A DNA stretch of 64,000 nucleotides. Origin: Lucifuga dentata (lineage: Eukaryota > Chordata > Actinopteri > Ophidiiformes > Bythitidae). The notes under the pieces were generated by a model. The model worked only from the letters and a program-made list of their open reading frames with translations. It ran no database searches and had not been told where the DNA came from. The translations under genes and the position numbers were made by a program. Position 1 is the first letter of the stretch, and the number at the start of each line of letters is the position of its first letter. The stretch spans positions 1 to 64,000 of the forward strand of contig VXCM01000348.1 of NCBI GenBank assembly GCA_014773175.1. Reading direction: 5' to 3'. This document shows positions 22,901 to 53,600 of this stretch, piece after piece.

Positions 22901-25900
22901 ACAGTCACCATTCCTGATGCTGTGCTTTTGTCCCAGAGAGGCTCTAGCAGCTAAACACATGGCCTCATTTGAGGTACAGGAAGGGTCATGTTGTCACCAC
23001 AATAGCTCACAGAACAGATAACTGGGAAAAAAATACATTTCACCTCCACAACAAAAAAAAAAAAAGTTTGGCTTATTACAACCTAAACACAATTTGAATC
23101 TGAAATCTAATTTGGCTAATTGATATTTAGTATAACTATGGGCTGTTTATCACCTCAAAACTTATGCTTACAGTCTGCAAACCACTTGAGTGTTTCATAT
23201 AATTTTATATAGTGTCAATTTTGTATTGCTTTAAAAAAAAAAAAATACTTAAGCTAGTGCTCCTCTGTACTCCTGCCTTGGTAGAAACGTGCACATCCAA
23301 TGCAGCTTCCAGAATGTTCACAGGGTTTTGGCACGTACTGCTGAATGGAAATTGCATGTTTTTTAGTGTCCCGTGTATTGTAACACATTCCGGTCGTTAG
23401 ATCTCATTATAAAGACTAAAAGGTTATTAAATGGATTTTAGCATCAATGACAAAGTTCTCAGTTGTGCTTGGCATTGGCTGACATAAAAGAATAAAAGTG
23501 TAACTGGGTTTACTGAGTAAAAGCACATAAAACATGGATCTTTCATCTCCAACCGCAGATCACTAAGTCTGATGCATGAACACAGTGATTTCATGTATTT
23601 ATGCATTATTCATCTGTTCTTATATGACAAGCCACGTGGAATAGCCACTTCATTAATGTTTTACTCTGCTCCATTGTAATGAAGTAAATCTATTTTCTTT
23701 GGTAAAGAATGCCATCTAGTGACCAGAAATGTACAGGCTGGAGTCCTACAGTAATTAGTGAGGTACTTCTTTATACTGGGCATGATACATTTCCAATAAA
23801 ATAATATCTGCGAATGAAGGTAACAGAGACCCGCTGTGTTATAGGCATAAAATACCAATTTATTACTTTGCACATTAACACAAGTAATTCCCTGCAGGCT
23901 AAAAAATGTATTTGAACATGTACATAATAGCAATAACAGCGAGTGAATGGGCCCTCTGTTGGGTGGGACCATAAGAAGCCTCTCCCCTCTCACGTCAGAA
24001 ATGTTTTGTTTTTTTTCTCCATTCACAGAATCAGATGTCTCAATTCAGTGATTCTATTGCTATCGGACAATCGATCACACACAGCTCAGAGACCACTATC
24101 AGAAAAAAAGAAACAGAGCAGAGCGAAAACAAACTCCCCCNCCCCCCCCCAAAAAAAAGGAACCAGAAGGAAAATTAAAACAAAATTAAAATACACAATA
24201 CACAATGTCAAATTACAAATACGTTAAGATATAACAATATATCAAAGTGAGAGGAATTTAAAAATAAATCATGCTCTCTTTCTATCGGGGCACAGAAAGA
24301 ATTATGGATCTTTTTTTAAAAAGTTTAAAAAGAGGTAATCCTGCTCCGTGAATGCCATGGGGTTTTACAAGACCGCCTCACAAAGAGGAAGTGCGTTTGT
24401 AAGGGGGTCAGCAGAAAGTTGCCAAGGAGACAGGAGAGCCCAAAAAGGCGTGGCCATGGGTAAAAACCAGGAACGAGGAGACAAAATGGATACTCGCTAC
24501 AGTAGCCTGGTCAGAGGAGAGGGGTGTGGTCTTTAACAGGTCCATGTTTGATGAAAGTACCTCGTTTGGATTCTGACACGATGCAAAGAGCAGACCCCCC
24601 TCCTCTCAGAAAACTGCTTGTACCTCCAAAATTACTGACATTTGTGTAGGAATCTTTAAAATACATCTTAGAGAGACTGGACAAATATTGCTAGCCTAAA
24701 GCAGTCTCACTAAATTGATCAACATTTACCCCCCCCCCCCCCCCCNCTGTCTCTGAGTTCAAAGCCTTATTTAAGGTTCTGGAAGATGAAACTACAGGGA
24801 ATTTTCTTTACCTTGAATAAATTAGTGTTTTTTTTTTTTTGTTGTTGTTTTTTGTTTTGTTTTTTTTACTTTAAAGAAAATGTTCTAAAGCCTACATAAC
24901 TATTCCACCAAATGCACATTCCCACTGATTGATACAAGCAAAAAATGATAAAATAAATAAAAGTACAGAGACACAATAGCGAGAGTAGACCAACAACCAC
25001 AATGAGTAGATTTATAGCTTTGTTATTCTGCATTTAAGAATTAGGTAATATTGCTTTCCAATGTTTTGTCAGAAAAGAGGGAGTGATTAACTTATCCAGC
25101 CATATTTTGCCTTGTGTGAACATCCTGGAATTTAACAATCAAATATTCTGAAGGATTTAAAACATCAAATCATCCCTCAGTCCCACTCAGCTGGTAAAAC
25201 TAGTGCGCACAGAGAAGAGGAAAAAAAAATAAAAATACATCTGCCCCCACTTAAAGAAAATTTATTGCATGCAATGCCTGGATAACACCTTCCCGATCTC
25301 CCTCCTCCTCCCCCCCCCANCCCCGCCATTTCCTACTTCTGTTCTTGGACGATGCCAACGCCCACGCCTCCAACAGGCAGGTGCTCAAACTCATTCATAG
25401 TAAACCTGCTGCTTTATGGGTGGTTTATTACAAAAGAGTTTTCATTGAGCTGTACCCCCCTGATGAGGCGTGCACGCCGACGACTCCAAAGCTGCTCCAA
25501 ACCCTCTTTCCTGCATCATCATCCAATCGCAACACCAGGGGCAACCATTTTTGCAACTGCCACCATGGCATGTCACTGATTTTACAATGGTGTCCATGAT
25601 AACAGTTTGCTGTTAGTACAAGGGGTCCAAGGGCAGTGTTTAATGCTTATTGTCAATTCATTTAATCCAGTGTCAAAAATGCATAAAAATATGAAACAAA
25701 CATCTTAAATAGTAGACTTTAAGATGAGTATACTTAATACACACAGAGTAATAGAAACCTTTTTTTAAAAGTCCGAAAATTCAACTCATTGCCTACCGCA
25801 ATCCACTTTTTAACAAATCCCTTGATCCAGATTCACTCCGATTACAATCCCTGATTGTCTCCATCTATCTGATCAAAACCAACCAATACCAACTGAGTGA

Positions 25901-27204
25901 CGCGCATGGCGGCAAATCTGTGTTACCAGTCGGGGTGCTACACAATACATCAAAACGGCCCCTAACCTTTAGTATTATCAGAAATTAAAAAGGAAGCATA
26001 AATTCATCCATCCAGGGGCCTACGGTTCCTCGTTAGCCAGAATGCTACAAAAATGGTTCAACCCAAACTCTACCCTTACTTAACCTGCAGCTCCACGACT
26101 GAAGTCTATTCCTGAAATCGCACTAGTAAGTATATAACTGGCTTTGCTGCCAAACCTTAAAATTTCATCACAATAGTAACAACATTGACAACAACAACAA
26201 CAACATCAATGGTAAACTACTAATTCTAAACAACAGCTTTAAGATAACCACAAAACATCTTATATTAAACTTTTACAAATCTGCTTTGTTGATTTGTATG
26301 TATAAATGCATAACGGTGTGAGAGATTGAGAGTGCCCTCTGTTGCTTGCCTAGCGTCCCGGGTCAGTGCAATGAACTGGCCAGTATTCGCAAAGGAGACC
26401 TCAAAAAAAACTGTTTCCGGCCCTTAAAAACTACAACAGAAAACAAAACTACAAAGCAACGTCCAGCAGTGATAGAATCTTTCAGATAATCAGGTCCAAG
26501 GATATATAAGATTCTGCTTTTCACACAGATTTAAAAAATACTCCTCCGTGTTTAATGCCTTCAGCCATTCAACAGGTCCCAATGCTGAGCCAGCGCCACA
26601 GGCCAGACCACGGTCACTACTGCTACACATCAGACCCGGATTCATTTACTACTGAAATGGATTAAGTTACTTTATCTGGGAATCAATCTCACGAAGGAAC
26701 AGCCACAAAGGTGCAAATCCCACCCAGCTTCCATTAGCGGCAGGCTAACGCACATTTTTAAAGTAACCCAAATGATTTCATCTAATAACTGAGCCAGGAC
26801 TGCTACAAATACCCACACCAGCCTATGTGAGGCCTGTTTAAGTAATATGTTTCAAAGTTTCTCTATAGAAGTAAATATATGTTTATATGTACTGTATGTG
26901 TGAATATAAAAACGACAAATCTGAGGCATTTACAGCAGTTATCTCCTTGATTTCCCATTACAATTCAGTGGCCTGCCATGAAACGCACATGCATACACAA
27001 TCACGCACCCCACCACACACATATAGCAGTATATGTATATAGAGATGCACGCACACACACTCTCACACACACACACACACTTGCACACGTATTCTTCGCT
27101 ATGTTGGGAGGAAAGTAGTAATGGGCATGGACACCCAGGTCACCTCGCTTGTAAAGACTGTAAAGGAGAAAAAGTTAAAACACGCATTAAAAAGGGAAAA
27201 AAAA

Positions 27205-27238
<34 letters not shown>

Positions 27239-27847
27239 TATATCATTCTGAAAAGGTCAACTCCCCTCCATCTCTTTTTCACATAGAGTTCCCTCCCCAC
27301 CACCCAATAAACCCAAGATCTTGTGACAGATTTTTGCCCAAAGGGGCTTTGAGGTAAAAGTAGATAAGAGTCCTGCTTAGCTGGGAGAGCTAAAGAGCTG
27401 CGCTGACACAGATGGTGCCAGTCCACTCCCCTGCTCAGTGTATCTAACAAACACAAAGAGTGCAGACATTCAAACCGAAAAAACAAAAACAAACTCAAAA
27501 AATAATGGCTCAATTTGTGGTGCTGTGTATGGTTTGTTTTTGTTTTTTCATTTTTCTTTCGTGCACAGGAAACCCTCAGGTCTCAGTGCCGAGCTGCTGG
27601 TTGGAAAGGCGGCTTGACTGGAACAACGGTTGGAGCTTGTTCCACAAAACGAAACCTGCCAGATGGTGGGACCCGGCAAAATCCTGCGTCTACGAGCCGC
27701 TTTGGTACAGATTCACAAAACGAATCGGCGTGAAAAGGAAAGACTATACGGAGAGGAAAATACAGGAGAAGAAGTGAGACTGGCAACAAAGATATAAAGA
27801 CAGAAATGACGGGCGTGGGTGGTGGACTGGCTGACGTGCTCGCTGGC
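22901..27847 (-). other. Probable long 3' untranslated region of ago4 plus intergenic DNA
   Basis: Directly downstream of the ago4 stop codon are almost 5 kb without coding exons or TTAA-type MITEs. Vertebrate AGO4 genes are known for long 3' UTRs, so part of this is probably transcribed; the limit is not visible. C-runs with single N joins lie at 24141, 24746 and 25320. Microsatellites are (AC)n at 27049-27088 and A-run plus (TA)n at 27197-27243. Confidence 0.4.
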
Positions 27848-45353
<17,506 letters not shown>

Positions 45354-45530
45354 GGCCGAGGCCTCTCTCTCCGTCACTGTCCCGGCCTGCCGGCTCCGTA
45401 CCGACGCTGAAATTGGGGGCGGTATTGCGAAGCTTANCCGTCACTGTCCCGGCCTGCCGGCTCCGTACCGACGCTGAAATTGGGGGCGGTATTGCGAAGC
45501 TTAAAGTGACTAATTTAAGAAAAGGGAATA
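45354..45530 (-). promoter_or_regulatory. ago4 5' untranslated region and proximal promoter
   Basis: CpG-rich sequence just upstream of the MEALGPG start codon. A false 66-bp duplication (45371-45503, N at 45437) lies inside, so the real 5' region is shorter than it appears. Confidence 0.5.
45371..45503. other. Assembly duplication around N at 45437 (66 bp)
   Basis: 45371-45436 is repeated exactly at 45438-45503 in the ago4 5' region. Confidence 0.92.
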
Positions 45531-46344
45531 TAGATACATGCGTGGACGGCTATTGCCTGGATTGACTGAACGAAGCTACTGCTGCTCCTGATGCTTCTGG
45601 AGATTTGTAAGAGCGCATGCGCCACGGAGTAGCATTGTGCGCATGCGCAATGATAGATTAAACTGACCTCCGTGGGGGCAAGCTGGGTTGTTGCGGGAGT
45701 AGTGATAGAATCCAAACAGTAATAAAACAGATAATCAACAATCATATATAAGCTATAAAAAATATTGTCAGATTTTATGTGAACCATAACATCCAAAATC
45801 TCTTTATAACAACATCAGATGATTGCAAAACTTGTGAAAACTTATGAATTTTATTCGATCTATATCGTTATAATATTAGTGTACGATATACAGACAAAGG
45901 TATACCAAAAATGAAAAAATGCATTATCATTTTTGGTATACCAAAAATGAAAAATGCAATAAATATTATCATTGCTGCAGCACACTTGTATTTGAGGTAT
46001 AAATACAATCTTCCTAAGGCTATTAATTAATGTATATTTATTAATTTGTAAATTTATTTATAGATCTGTTTTATCTTGGAAGCCTGTTATCTTTCAATAT
46101 TATATTTCTATTCTATATTATTTGTATTCCTTATGACACACACTGCTGAGGATAACTTGAAGTACAAGAATTTCACTGCCTGGCCAGTGTATTGTTTACG
46201 CACATTACAATAAAAAATCGTGAACCATGAAAATATTTTATATGCATGACATGCAAATTACACCAAAACTATGCAACATGCAAAATGTGTTACATAAAAG
46301 CATTGCAATACAAGAAAGACCTGGGATTATGAGGAACACAGATA
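45531..46344. other. ago4-clspn intergenic DNA
   Basis: AT-rich, with a tandem repeat near 45898-45958 ('ggtataccaaaaatgaaaaa' twice, inexactly). No gene was recognised. Confidence 0.5.
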
Positions 46345-46439
46345 CATTGCTGTCAAAAAGTATTTGATCCCTTCCTGATTTCTTCTATTTTTGTACATAT
46401 CTCATACTAAATTGTTTCAGATCTTCAAACAAAACTTAC

Positions 46440-46574
46440 CATAAAACAAAGGCAACCTGAGTAAACATAAAATACAGTTTTTAAATGATAATTTTATTTA
46501 TTGAATNCATAAAACAAAGGCAACCTGAGTAAACATAAAATACAGTTTTTAAATGATAATTTTATTTATTGAAT
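46440..46574. other. Assembly duplication around N at 46507 (67 bp)
   Basis: 46440-46506 is repeated exactly at 46508-46574 inside the left Tc1 terminal repeat. Confidence 0.92.
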
Positions 46575-46710
46575 TAAAAAATTTATCCAACACCATTATC
46601 ATCCATGAAAAAAAGTAATTGACCCCCTAAATTCAATAACTGGTTGTTCCACATTTAGCAGCAAGAACTGCAACCAAACTCTTCCGATAATTCGAGATCA
46701 GTCTCTGACA

Positions 46711-47659
46711 TCACTGTGGTGGAATTTTGTTCCACTCTTCTTTACAAAATTGCTTTAATTCATCCACATTGGAGGGTGTTCGAGCGTGAACGGCCTGTTT
46801 AAGGTCCTGCCACATCATCTCGATGGGGTTCAAACCAGGACTTTGACTAGGACACTCCAAAACCTTCATTTTGTTCCTTTTGAGCCATTCAGAGCTGAAC
46901 TTGCTCTTATGCTTTGGATCCTTGTCTTGCTGTATAACCCAATTGTGCCTGAGCTTCAAGTCACAGACAGAGCAAACATTCTCCCTGAGGATTTTCTGGT
47001 AGAGAGCATATTCATGTTTCCTTCAATTATGGCAAGTTGTCCAGGTCCTGAAGCAGCAAAGCAACCCCACACAATCACGCTACCACCACCATGCTTGACC
47101 GTAGGTATGATGTTGTTATTGTGGAACACCGTGTTTGGCTTATGCCAGATGTAACGGGACCCCTGTCTTCCACACAGTTCCACTTTCCACTCATCTGTTC
47201 ACTCTCCCAAAAGGTCTGAGGGTCATCATGGTGTGTTTTGGCTAAATTGAGGCGAGTCTTCATGTTCTTCTAGTTTACAGTTTTCACCTCACCACTCTCC
47301 CATGAAGGCCATTTTTGGGCCATGTCTTTCTAATAGTAGAGTCATGAACACTGTCCTTTATTGAGGTGAGAGAGGGCTGCAGCTCCTTTGATGTTGTCCT
47401 TGGCTTTTTTGTGACTTCCTGGATGAGTTATCGCTGCTCTTAGAGGAATTTTGGAGCCTCTCCTGGGAAGGTTCACCACTGAGCCAAGTTCTCTCCATTT
47501 GAAGACGGCGGCTCTCACTGTGGTTCTTTGGAGTCCCAAAGCCTTAGAAATGGCTTTGTAACCCTTCCCAGATTTATATATTTCAATCATCTTCTTCCTC
47601 AACTCTTCTGGAATTTCCTCTGATTGAGGCGTTGTGTACTGCTGGCTGAGACCTTTCAT
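46711..47659 (-). pseudogene. Tc1 transposase, broken by frameshifts
   Basis: The minus strand carries, in different frames, the N-terminal helix-turn-helix part (KKMIEIYKSGKGYKAISKAL, RTTVRAAVFKWRELGSV) and the DDE catalytic region. The catalytic region includes TDEWKVELCG, SVIVWGCFAASGPGQL, QQDKDPKHKS and SPGLNPIEMMWQDLK. Remnants of all three acidic positions can be found, but frameshifts separate the pieces. The encoded length, about 316 codons, is near the family norm of about 340. No function is expected. Confidence 0.88.
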
Positions 47660-48397
47660 TGCTGAAAAAGTTCTATTTAAGTGATGTTTAGATTGAACAT
47701 GGCTGCAGGAATCAAGCCTGAGTGTGTCGAGTCCAACTGAACCCAATTATCAATGAATTTTGATAGATTAGAGAGGATGTAGTAACTAAGGGGAAGAATA
47801 ATTTTTCACACGGGCCTAGTTGTTATTCCATAACTTTTTTGCTTCAATAAATAAAATTATCATTTAAAAACTGTATTTTATGTTTACTCAGGTTGCCTTT
47901 GTTTTATATTAGATTTTGTTTGAAGATCTGAAACAGTTTAGTATCAGATACACACACACAAAAAGAAATCAGGAGGGAGTCAATTTTTTTTTCAAAGCAC
48001 TGTAGAATATGTACAGTATGTGAATGAAGACATTAAATAAATAAGAATATACATGTATGTTGTGATGGCCCTCTGGTTCTGTTAGGACCTGTTGTGTGTT
48101 TTTTCCCTTGTCTGTTTGCTGTCCTGTTGGTAATCATGGTGACTGGGTGTATGGGCCAGTCATCCAGTTACCTTTAAAATCTGCTGTCTCAGTCCTCCTC
48201 TGGGTTCGCTTCCTGGTGGCTTGGAGTGTCGTCTGGTCAACACCCGCGGTGCCACCACCCCCATGCACCACTCTGTCATTTCGTTTGCATCTGGTTTTTC
48301 CAGATCAGCTTGGGGAAGATTATCCATGATATCTGCTGGCTGAGCTTCACTGTAAGCACAAGTCACATCTTGCTGCTGTGGCACAGGTTAAAGTTGT

Positions 48398-49076
48398 TCA
48401 ACAGATTCTTGCTTGGGTTTTGTTCCTCTCTTGGACTTCAACACCTTTCTCCTGGGAAGATGTAGAGACATTTGCTTCAAGACTGACATTAACAGGGACA
48501 GGCTGCTCAGTCAGAGCTTCAGCTGCAACCTCCAGGACCATTTCCACTTGGTCTTCTGAAGCCTTTCTGGCATTTTTTCCCCTTTTAGGCTTAACAGCAA
48601 CTTTGGAAGCCAAAGACTCACTTGCTTCAAATGTTAGGTCAGCGACTTTGTTTTTATTAGACTTCACATTTCTGCTCCTTGTAGATTGTCTAACAGTAGG
48701 TGGTGCAGCAGCTTCAATTTTCACTTCTTCCTCTGAGTGGAGGAACTACAACAGGGTCTTCCAAATGTTTTACTGCCTCCTGCTCACCATCAGCTGGTTT
48801 AGATTCCACAATTTTTGCTCTTCTGCCTCAGCCAGCTTTCTTCTGAGTGTCTGGATCAATGTTATCTATGGCCACTCCTGCGACTTTTCCAGTCTTCTCT
48901 AACTCAGGTTGTTCTTCAGGTATACATTTTCCTCTATGGCTGCCTGGGAGCCGATTTCCATGGCATCTGATGATTCATATTCATCATGTCCACCATCAGG
49001 AATCATCTTGATGCAAAATTACAGCTTCATTTGCATCTGCTTCTTTTGCCACATCATTTTGAGGAACAGTATCCAT
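48398..49076 (-). pseudogene. Broken fragment resembling Ki-67 repeat region
   Basis: Minus-strand pieces read EDPVVVPPLRGRSE, EAAAPPTVRQSTRSRN, KPKRGKNARKASEDQVEMVL and KKAG-stop-GRRAKIVESK. They are separated by at least two frameshifts and by in-frame stops such as a TGA after KKAG. The KPRRGR-like and PPTVRQ-TRSRN style is that of the repeated nuclear region of fish Ki-67 (mki67) or a similar chromatin protein. There are no introns and no promoter, so it is probably a retrocopy or a captured fragment. The assignment to Ki-67 is from style only. Confidence 0.42.
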
Positions 49077-50197
49077 CCAAAGAAATTATCTGTTTATGTA
49101 ATGTGAATGATAAAGACTGTCACTATATTCACTTTGACATAGAATGCAGATAAAATGGAATGTGCAGAATTTGCTGATTTTGATGTTCTGGATGAAGACT
49201 CTAAAAAAAAAAAAAAAAAAAAAGGTAGTGTAGAGCCCAAATTGTGTACATTTGAATCTTTTCTCTCTATGTCTATCATTGCCAGAACATAAAGTTCATC
49301 AAGTCAACCCAATACATAATAATTCAGAGACCTCAAATAAATCACAAGCTTCTGTGTGCAGCCCACAGTGCCAACTGTTTGCTACTGCTGCACAATATGT
49401 GCAATTTAACCAGAGCTTATTATTCACGAAGCAAAATTTGGCATGTGTGCTTGTCAAGGAGGTCATTAGGCTAGGCTTGTATAGTACAATATTAAACTAT
49501 ATCTGCAAACATAGAAAAAAGGCGGTTAGCGAAGGTGCAATTATCTGTTTTTTTTCCCAGCAGATACATGTTTCAGCCTAAATACTACACACTGTCTCAC
49601 AATCTCTCATTCACTATGCATCTAAATGACTGTTGTTTTTTTATGTCATATATATATATATATGTATATATATTGTTTAGATGAGAATATTCAATACCCC
49701 TGCTTGAGTAAGAGTGTCAACTAGTCTAAAACCCCTGTTAATAGTTGGCTCGGTAACAATACTAGGTAATAACTTGTGAAACCGGATTTTGTTGTACATA
49801 TTCTCAGTCATAGTGTTTATTTACGTCACTGTCCCAAAATATTCTATTGTGTATGTCTTTGTAAATGATTGTTATTATATAGACATGAAGCAATCGGAAA
49901 TTGTTCTTCTTAAAAAGGCAAGATGTAATATGTCACATGAAAAAGAAGCGCCTTAGAAGTAAATATCCACACTAAGTAAAACAAATGTAACACCTGAACA
50001 CATCTTGTTTAAGGGCTAGAAAATATAAATAATATATATATTTCCTATTTATATATATATATATATATGAAATATAATAAATATACAACATATGTTCTTT
50101 AATAAAAAATAATATATTGTGAGGATTTTGAGTATTTCTTTCTTCTTTTTCCTTTCTTCTTTAATGACCACACTCACGTTTTTGCCTTTGTTGGGCA

Positions 50198-50198
<1 letters not shown>
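49077..50198. other. Intergenic DNA upstream of clspn
   Basis: AT-rich, with A-run 49202-49223 and (TA)n at about 49650-49673 and 50047-50068. No gene was recognised. Confidence 0.5.

Positions 50199-50253
<55 letters not shown>
50199..50253. repeat. (TG)n(AG)n compound microsatellite
   Basis: A TG run passing directly into a long AG run, about 0.4 kb upstream of the clspn start. Confidence 0.92.
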
Positions 50254-50255
<2 letters not shown>

Positions 50256-50374
50256 TTTTGCCTTTTGCTTGGACTCAAACTGAGAAACCCTCTGCCCCAC
50301 CCGCCCAAGCTAACTCCGGTTTGTACACGCGATGAGACCAAGCGATGTCATCAGGTGGGTGGATACAACTGGTC

Positions 50375-50664
50375 AAAATCGACCAATCAGAAGGCGAGAC
50401 GACAGTGATTGACACCTCAGTGAGGAAAAGCTGAGGCCAGCTGTCATGGCGCGCGAAAGCTCAAAATTCTATTCGGTGTGTCGAGAACAGGCGGGAGGAA
50501 GACAATCAGAGGAACGAATCGCCATCTAAATGAAATTTAAAAGAGTAAAATAGCTTTGCCACGTAGGCAATTAGTTTTTGTAGTCTGTTGTGGCTGCAAG
50601 ATTTGATCACAGGTTGTCTCTGGTGGTTTTCTTTGCAAAACAGCGCGATTAACTGGCGCATAAA
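50375..50664 (+). promoter_or_regulatory. clspn promoter with CCAAT and E2F-like sites
   Basis: A CCAAT box with NF-Y context (gaccaatcag, 50381-50390) is followed by GGCGCGCGAAA at 50449-50459, a close match to an E2F site. Claspin is a known E2F-driven G1/S gene, so the arrangement makes sense. The transcription start is not visible but should lie just downstream of the E2F-like site. Confidence 0.55.
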
Positions 50665-53600
50665 ATGAGCCTGGTCCTTTCTCAACAACAGGTGAGGAAA
50701 TGCTTCCAGATGTTAGTTATCTGATTAGTCAGCTGACACACGAGTCACTGTTATAGTTTAGTAACGATAAGTGAATCAAAATTAAATAGACTGGCTTGTT
50801 GCAGGTATTTAACATTAGCCGGTTAGCTAGCTTGCTAAGTTTGTTGTAGCCAACTTGAATGGTGGCTGTCGACTTGGCCTGTTCTGGACATTGCTGGTCA
50901 CTGGAAAAGTAGAAAACAGATTGTTTTAAGTTAAAGATTTTCTTCCAGAGCCTTAGGAATCTGTCGATCGTCTTTCGTGGTGCTTGTTTCATGAATGTTA
51001 CACTACATTGTTAAATTACAAAAGCTGGGAGGAAACCATTGCTTGCAGTTAGCAAGCAATGGTTTCCTCCCAGCAACTTGCTTGCTAACTCGTTCTGGTT
51101 ATTGCAAAGCGTCACCAGTGTAACTTACAGCAATTTGGCTGCCTCAACACTCACAGTCGACCTCCATACTTCACGCCAACCTTAAGGCAAAATCATTCTT
51201 TTCTGCGTGTTTATTACAAATATTGTGTGGAAAGTGTCATACAAGCCTTTAAGCTGACCGGTGAAATGAACAGCTGCTGGTTTAGTCCTCTTAGCACTGT
51301 TAGCACGCCATCAATGTCGTTACAGCATGAACAGCAATCTATTCGTGCCCAGGCTGTGTGAAGAATTACAGTTTCTCAATGATGATGAGCACACTGCAGT
51401 GCAGTGTGCTCATCATCATAGCAGCCTTGTTTCTATTGTCCCCTCAAAATGAAATGAAATCTTTAAAGCTTGGTGTTTTGTCTTTGAAAAGTAAATGTTG
51501 CTACAGTCTTGCATGGTGGGTGAAATAAATTATATCTCATTGTGACTAGGGTGAGGAGCTCCCAGCAGCGGCCCAGACAGCAGCGGACAGTGATTCGGAC
51601 AGTGGAATGGGTTCTCCAGCAGAGGAGATGGTGACAGAGATAACTAACAAAAGAAACGAGCTTCTAGGTGAAGTAACACAACAGCAGACAATGATCCAAA
51701 CCTCAAACAAGATAGAGCCACTTATGGTTGTGCAAATGAGGGAACCATTAACATGAATGTATGTAAAGTGTCCAGTTTAGGTCTTCAACAGATACTTGAT
51801 AACAAAGCCTAAATAAGTCACAACGCTATTTAAGGTTATGTCATCCTTTACAATACTCAGTAAAAGAGAAATTTGCCTGTGCCTTTCCTAGTCAACTTCA
51901 TGACAAATAATCTAGATTTCAATGTGAAAATGTGTGTGCTTATGCTATTCATTTTATGCATTGTCACCACATATCACATTTTACATCTTTTATACAATAC
52001 TACCTCAGAAGAAGTTATCAAGTTAACTGAACAATTTCTAAATGCTCATTTTGTTTCCAGATTCTGATGAGGATGAAGACATCCCGGTTCACAGAAAGTC
52101 TTGTCGCAATGCCCTTAGAGACACCGACAGTGAGGCAGAGGAGGCAGCTGGCGAGAACGGCGTACATTTGGCTGAAGCACTGGTTTTATCTGCTTCCAGT
52201 GGAGAGGAGGTGGAGACCAGAGAGGTAGAAGAGAAGGAAGAGAGGAAAGGACCGCAGAAGAGCAGGAGGATATCCCATGCTCCCATCGACAGCGAAGAAA
52301 GCGAGCCTGAGCAGGAGAAAAGTGGAGTGACGGGGGAGCAGCAGCAAGAGGAGATGGTGAACGAGGAAGTGAAACCAGCGAAGGAGCGGAAGAAGAGAGA
52401 GAAGAGCCAGAGGCATCGCGAGAAAAGGGAGAAGCGTAGCAAAGCAGTGGAGAAGCTGAAGAAGAAGGAGAGGTTTTCCAAAATGACAGAGGTGTGAATC
52501 ACGCTGTCTCCTGTCAGTGACACTTTTTACTTCACAATCTGAGCTCTTTGTGCTTACTGGTTGGTACTTCAAGGGTTCTGCATTAGCCTGGAAATTTGTG
52601 GAAGAATTTGGCCACCCCCACACCAAGTTGGGAAATTGCACAAAACTATGGGTGGAAAAATATTGGTGTAATCTGTTGCTGTCCATCTATGGATATTTTA
52701 GTCATCATCTCACATGTTCTGATCTTTTTCTCCATAACTATCAGTCTTCATCTGAAAGTTTATATGCTAATATTTGCGGGGGGCAAGATAGCATATAATG
52801 AACACAAAAATTCACAAATCAAGCAAAGAGCACAAATTTACAGAAATCCAAGCAGAATGCAGTGACTGTTAAACAGAACGACAGAGTGCTTTGCATGTAG
52901 ATTATATTGCATAATTAATATCCACTTCCTCAGGACACCCCACTGCCTCGGGCTCTGAATGACAGCGGCTGTCTGCTTGGGGACACCGACCTTTATGATG
53001 CTGGTCTCGATGAAGACGAGGAGGAAGAGGAAGAGTCTCTGGAAGCCATCCGGGCTGCTGTCAAACAAAAGATGAAAAAACATAAGGTAAAGTACAATGA
53101 CTGGCCGTGTGGCTTCTTCAGCGCTTCAGCAACATTTCATGTTAACTGATTGGTATCGAAATAAATGCTATGCTTTCAATTTATATAGCGAAGCATGAAG
53201 GGAATAATTGCTGAATTCAGTCATGAAACAAGCTGCGGCAGTAATTTCAGTCCTTTGCTTGGTCGCGTTCACAATATGCTCGACTACCTGGTGACTTTAA
53301 CATCCTGTATGTCACTGTTTGATGGGATGCGTTTGGCAGGTGTCGTCATGATAAGCTTTTGTGTTGATCAGTGTCACTTGTTCCAGGATCCTCTTTTGAA
53401 TGAAGAGGAAGATGAGGATGAAGAGGGAGATGATCCACCGCAGAAGCCTCAGCGTGTGGTACGTAATGTGACATTGATTAGGTTCTCGTCAGCACTGTTG
53501 AAGAGGAAAGCCACATGCCGTGCAAGCACTCCAGTTACAAAATGCATTTCTTAAAGGTGTTTCTCATATGAGTGTCAGAGAAACATTTCTGCTTATGTAA

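Larger units (their letters stand above)
46345..48002 (-). mobile_element. Tc1-type DNA transposon, inactive
   Basis: About 1.66 kb between TA dinucleotides (46343-46344 and 48003-48004), the Tc1/mariner target duplication. The long terminal inverted repeats match over roughly 200 bp with decay: 'caacctgagtaaacataaaa' on the left and its complement on the right. A false 67-bp duplication (46440-46574, N at 46507) lies in the left repeat. Length and structure are typical of a fish Tc1 element. The transposase inside is broken. Confidence 0.9.

Noticed and set aside
27187..27513. 108-codon minus-strand frame
   Set aside because: Its C-terminal end is encoded by the (TA)n and A-run microsatellite, and it has no domain.
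48378..48902. 174-codon plus-strand frame
   Set aside because: It is the reverse strand of the Ki-67-like relic and shows no protein character of its own.
51024..51419. The two hairpins as microRNA precursors
   Set aside because: Loops of five and one bases and perfectly paired short arms do not fit a pre-miRNA.
53195..53554. 119-codon plus-strand frame as a separate small gene
   Set aside because: Its only protein-like part is clspn exon 5 (53387-53458); the rest is intron read-through.
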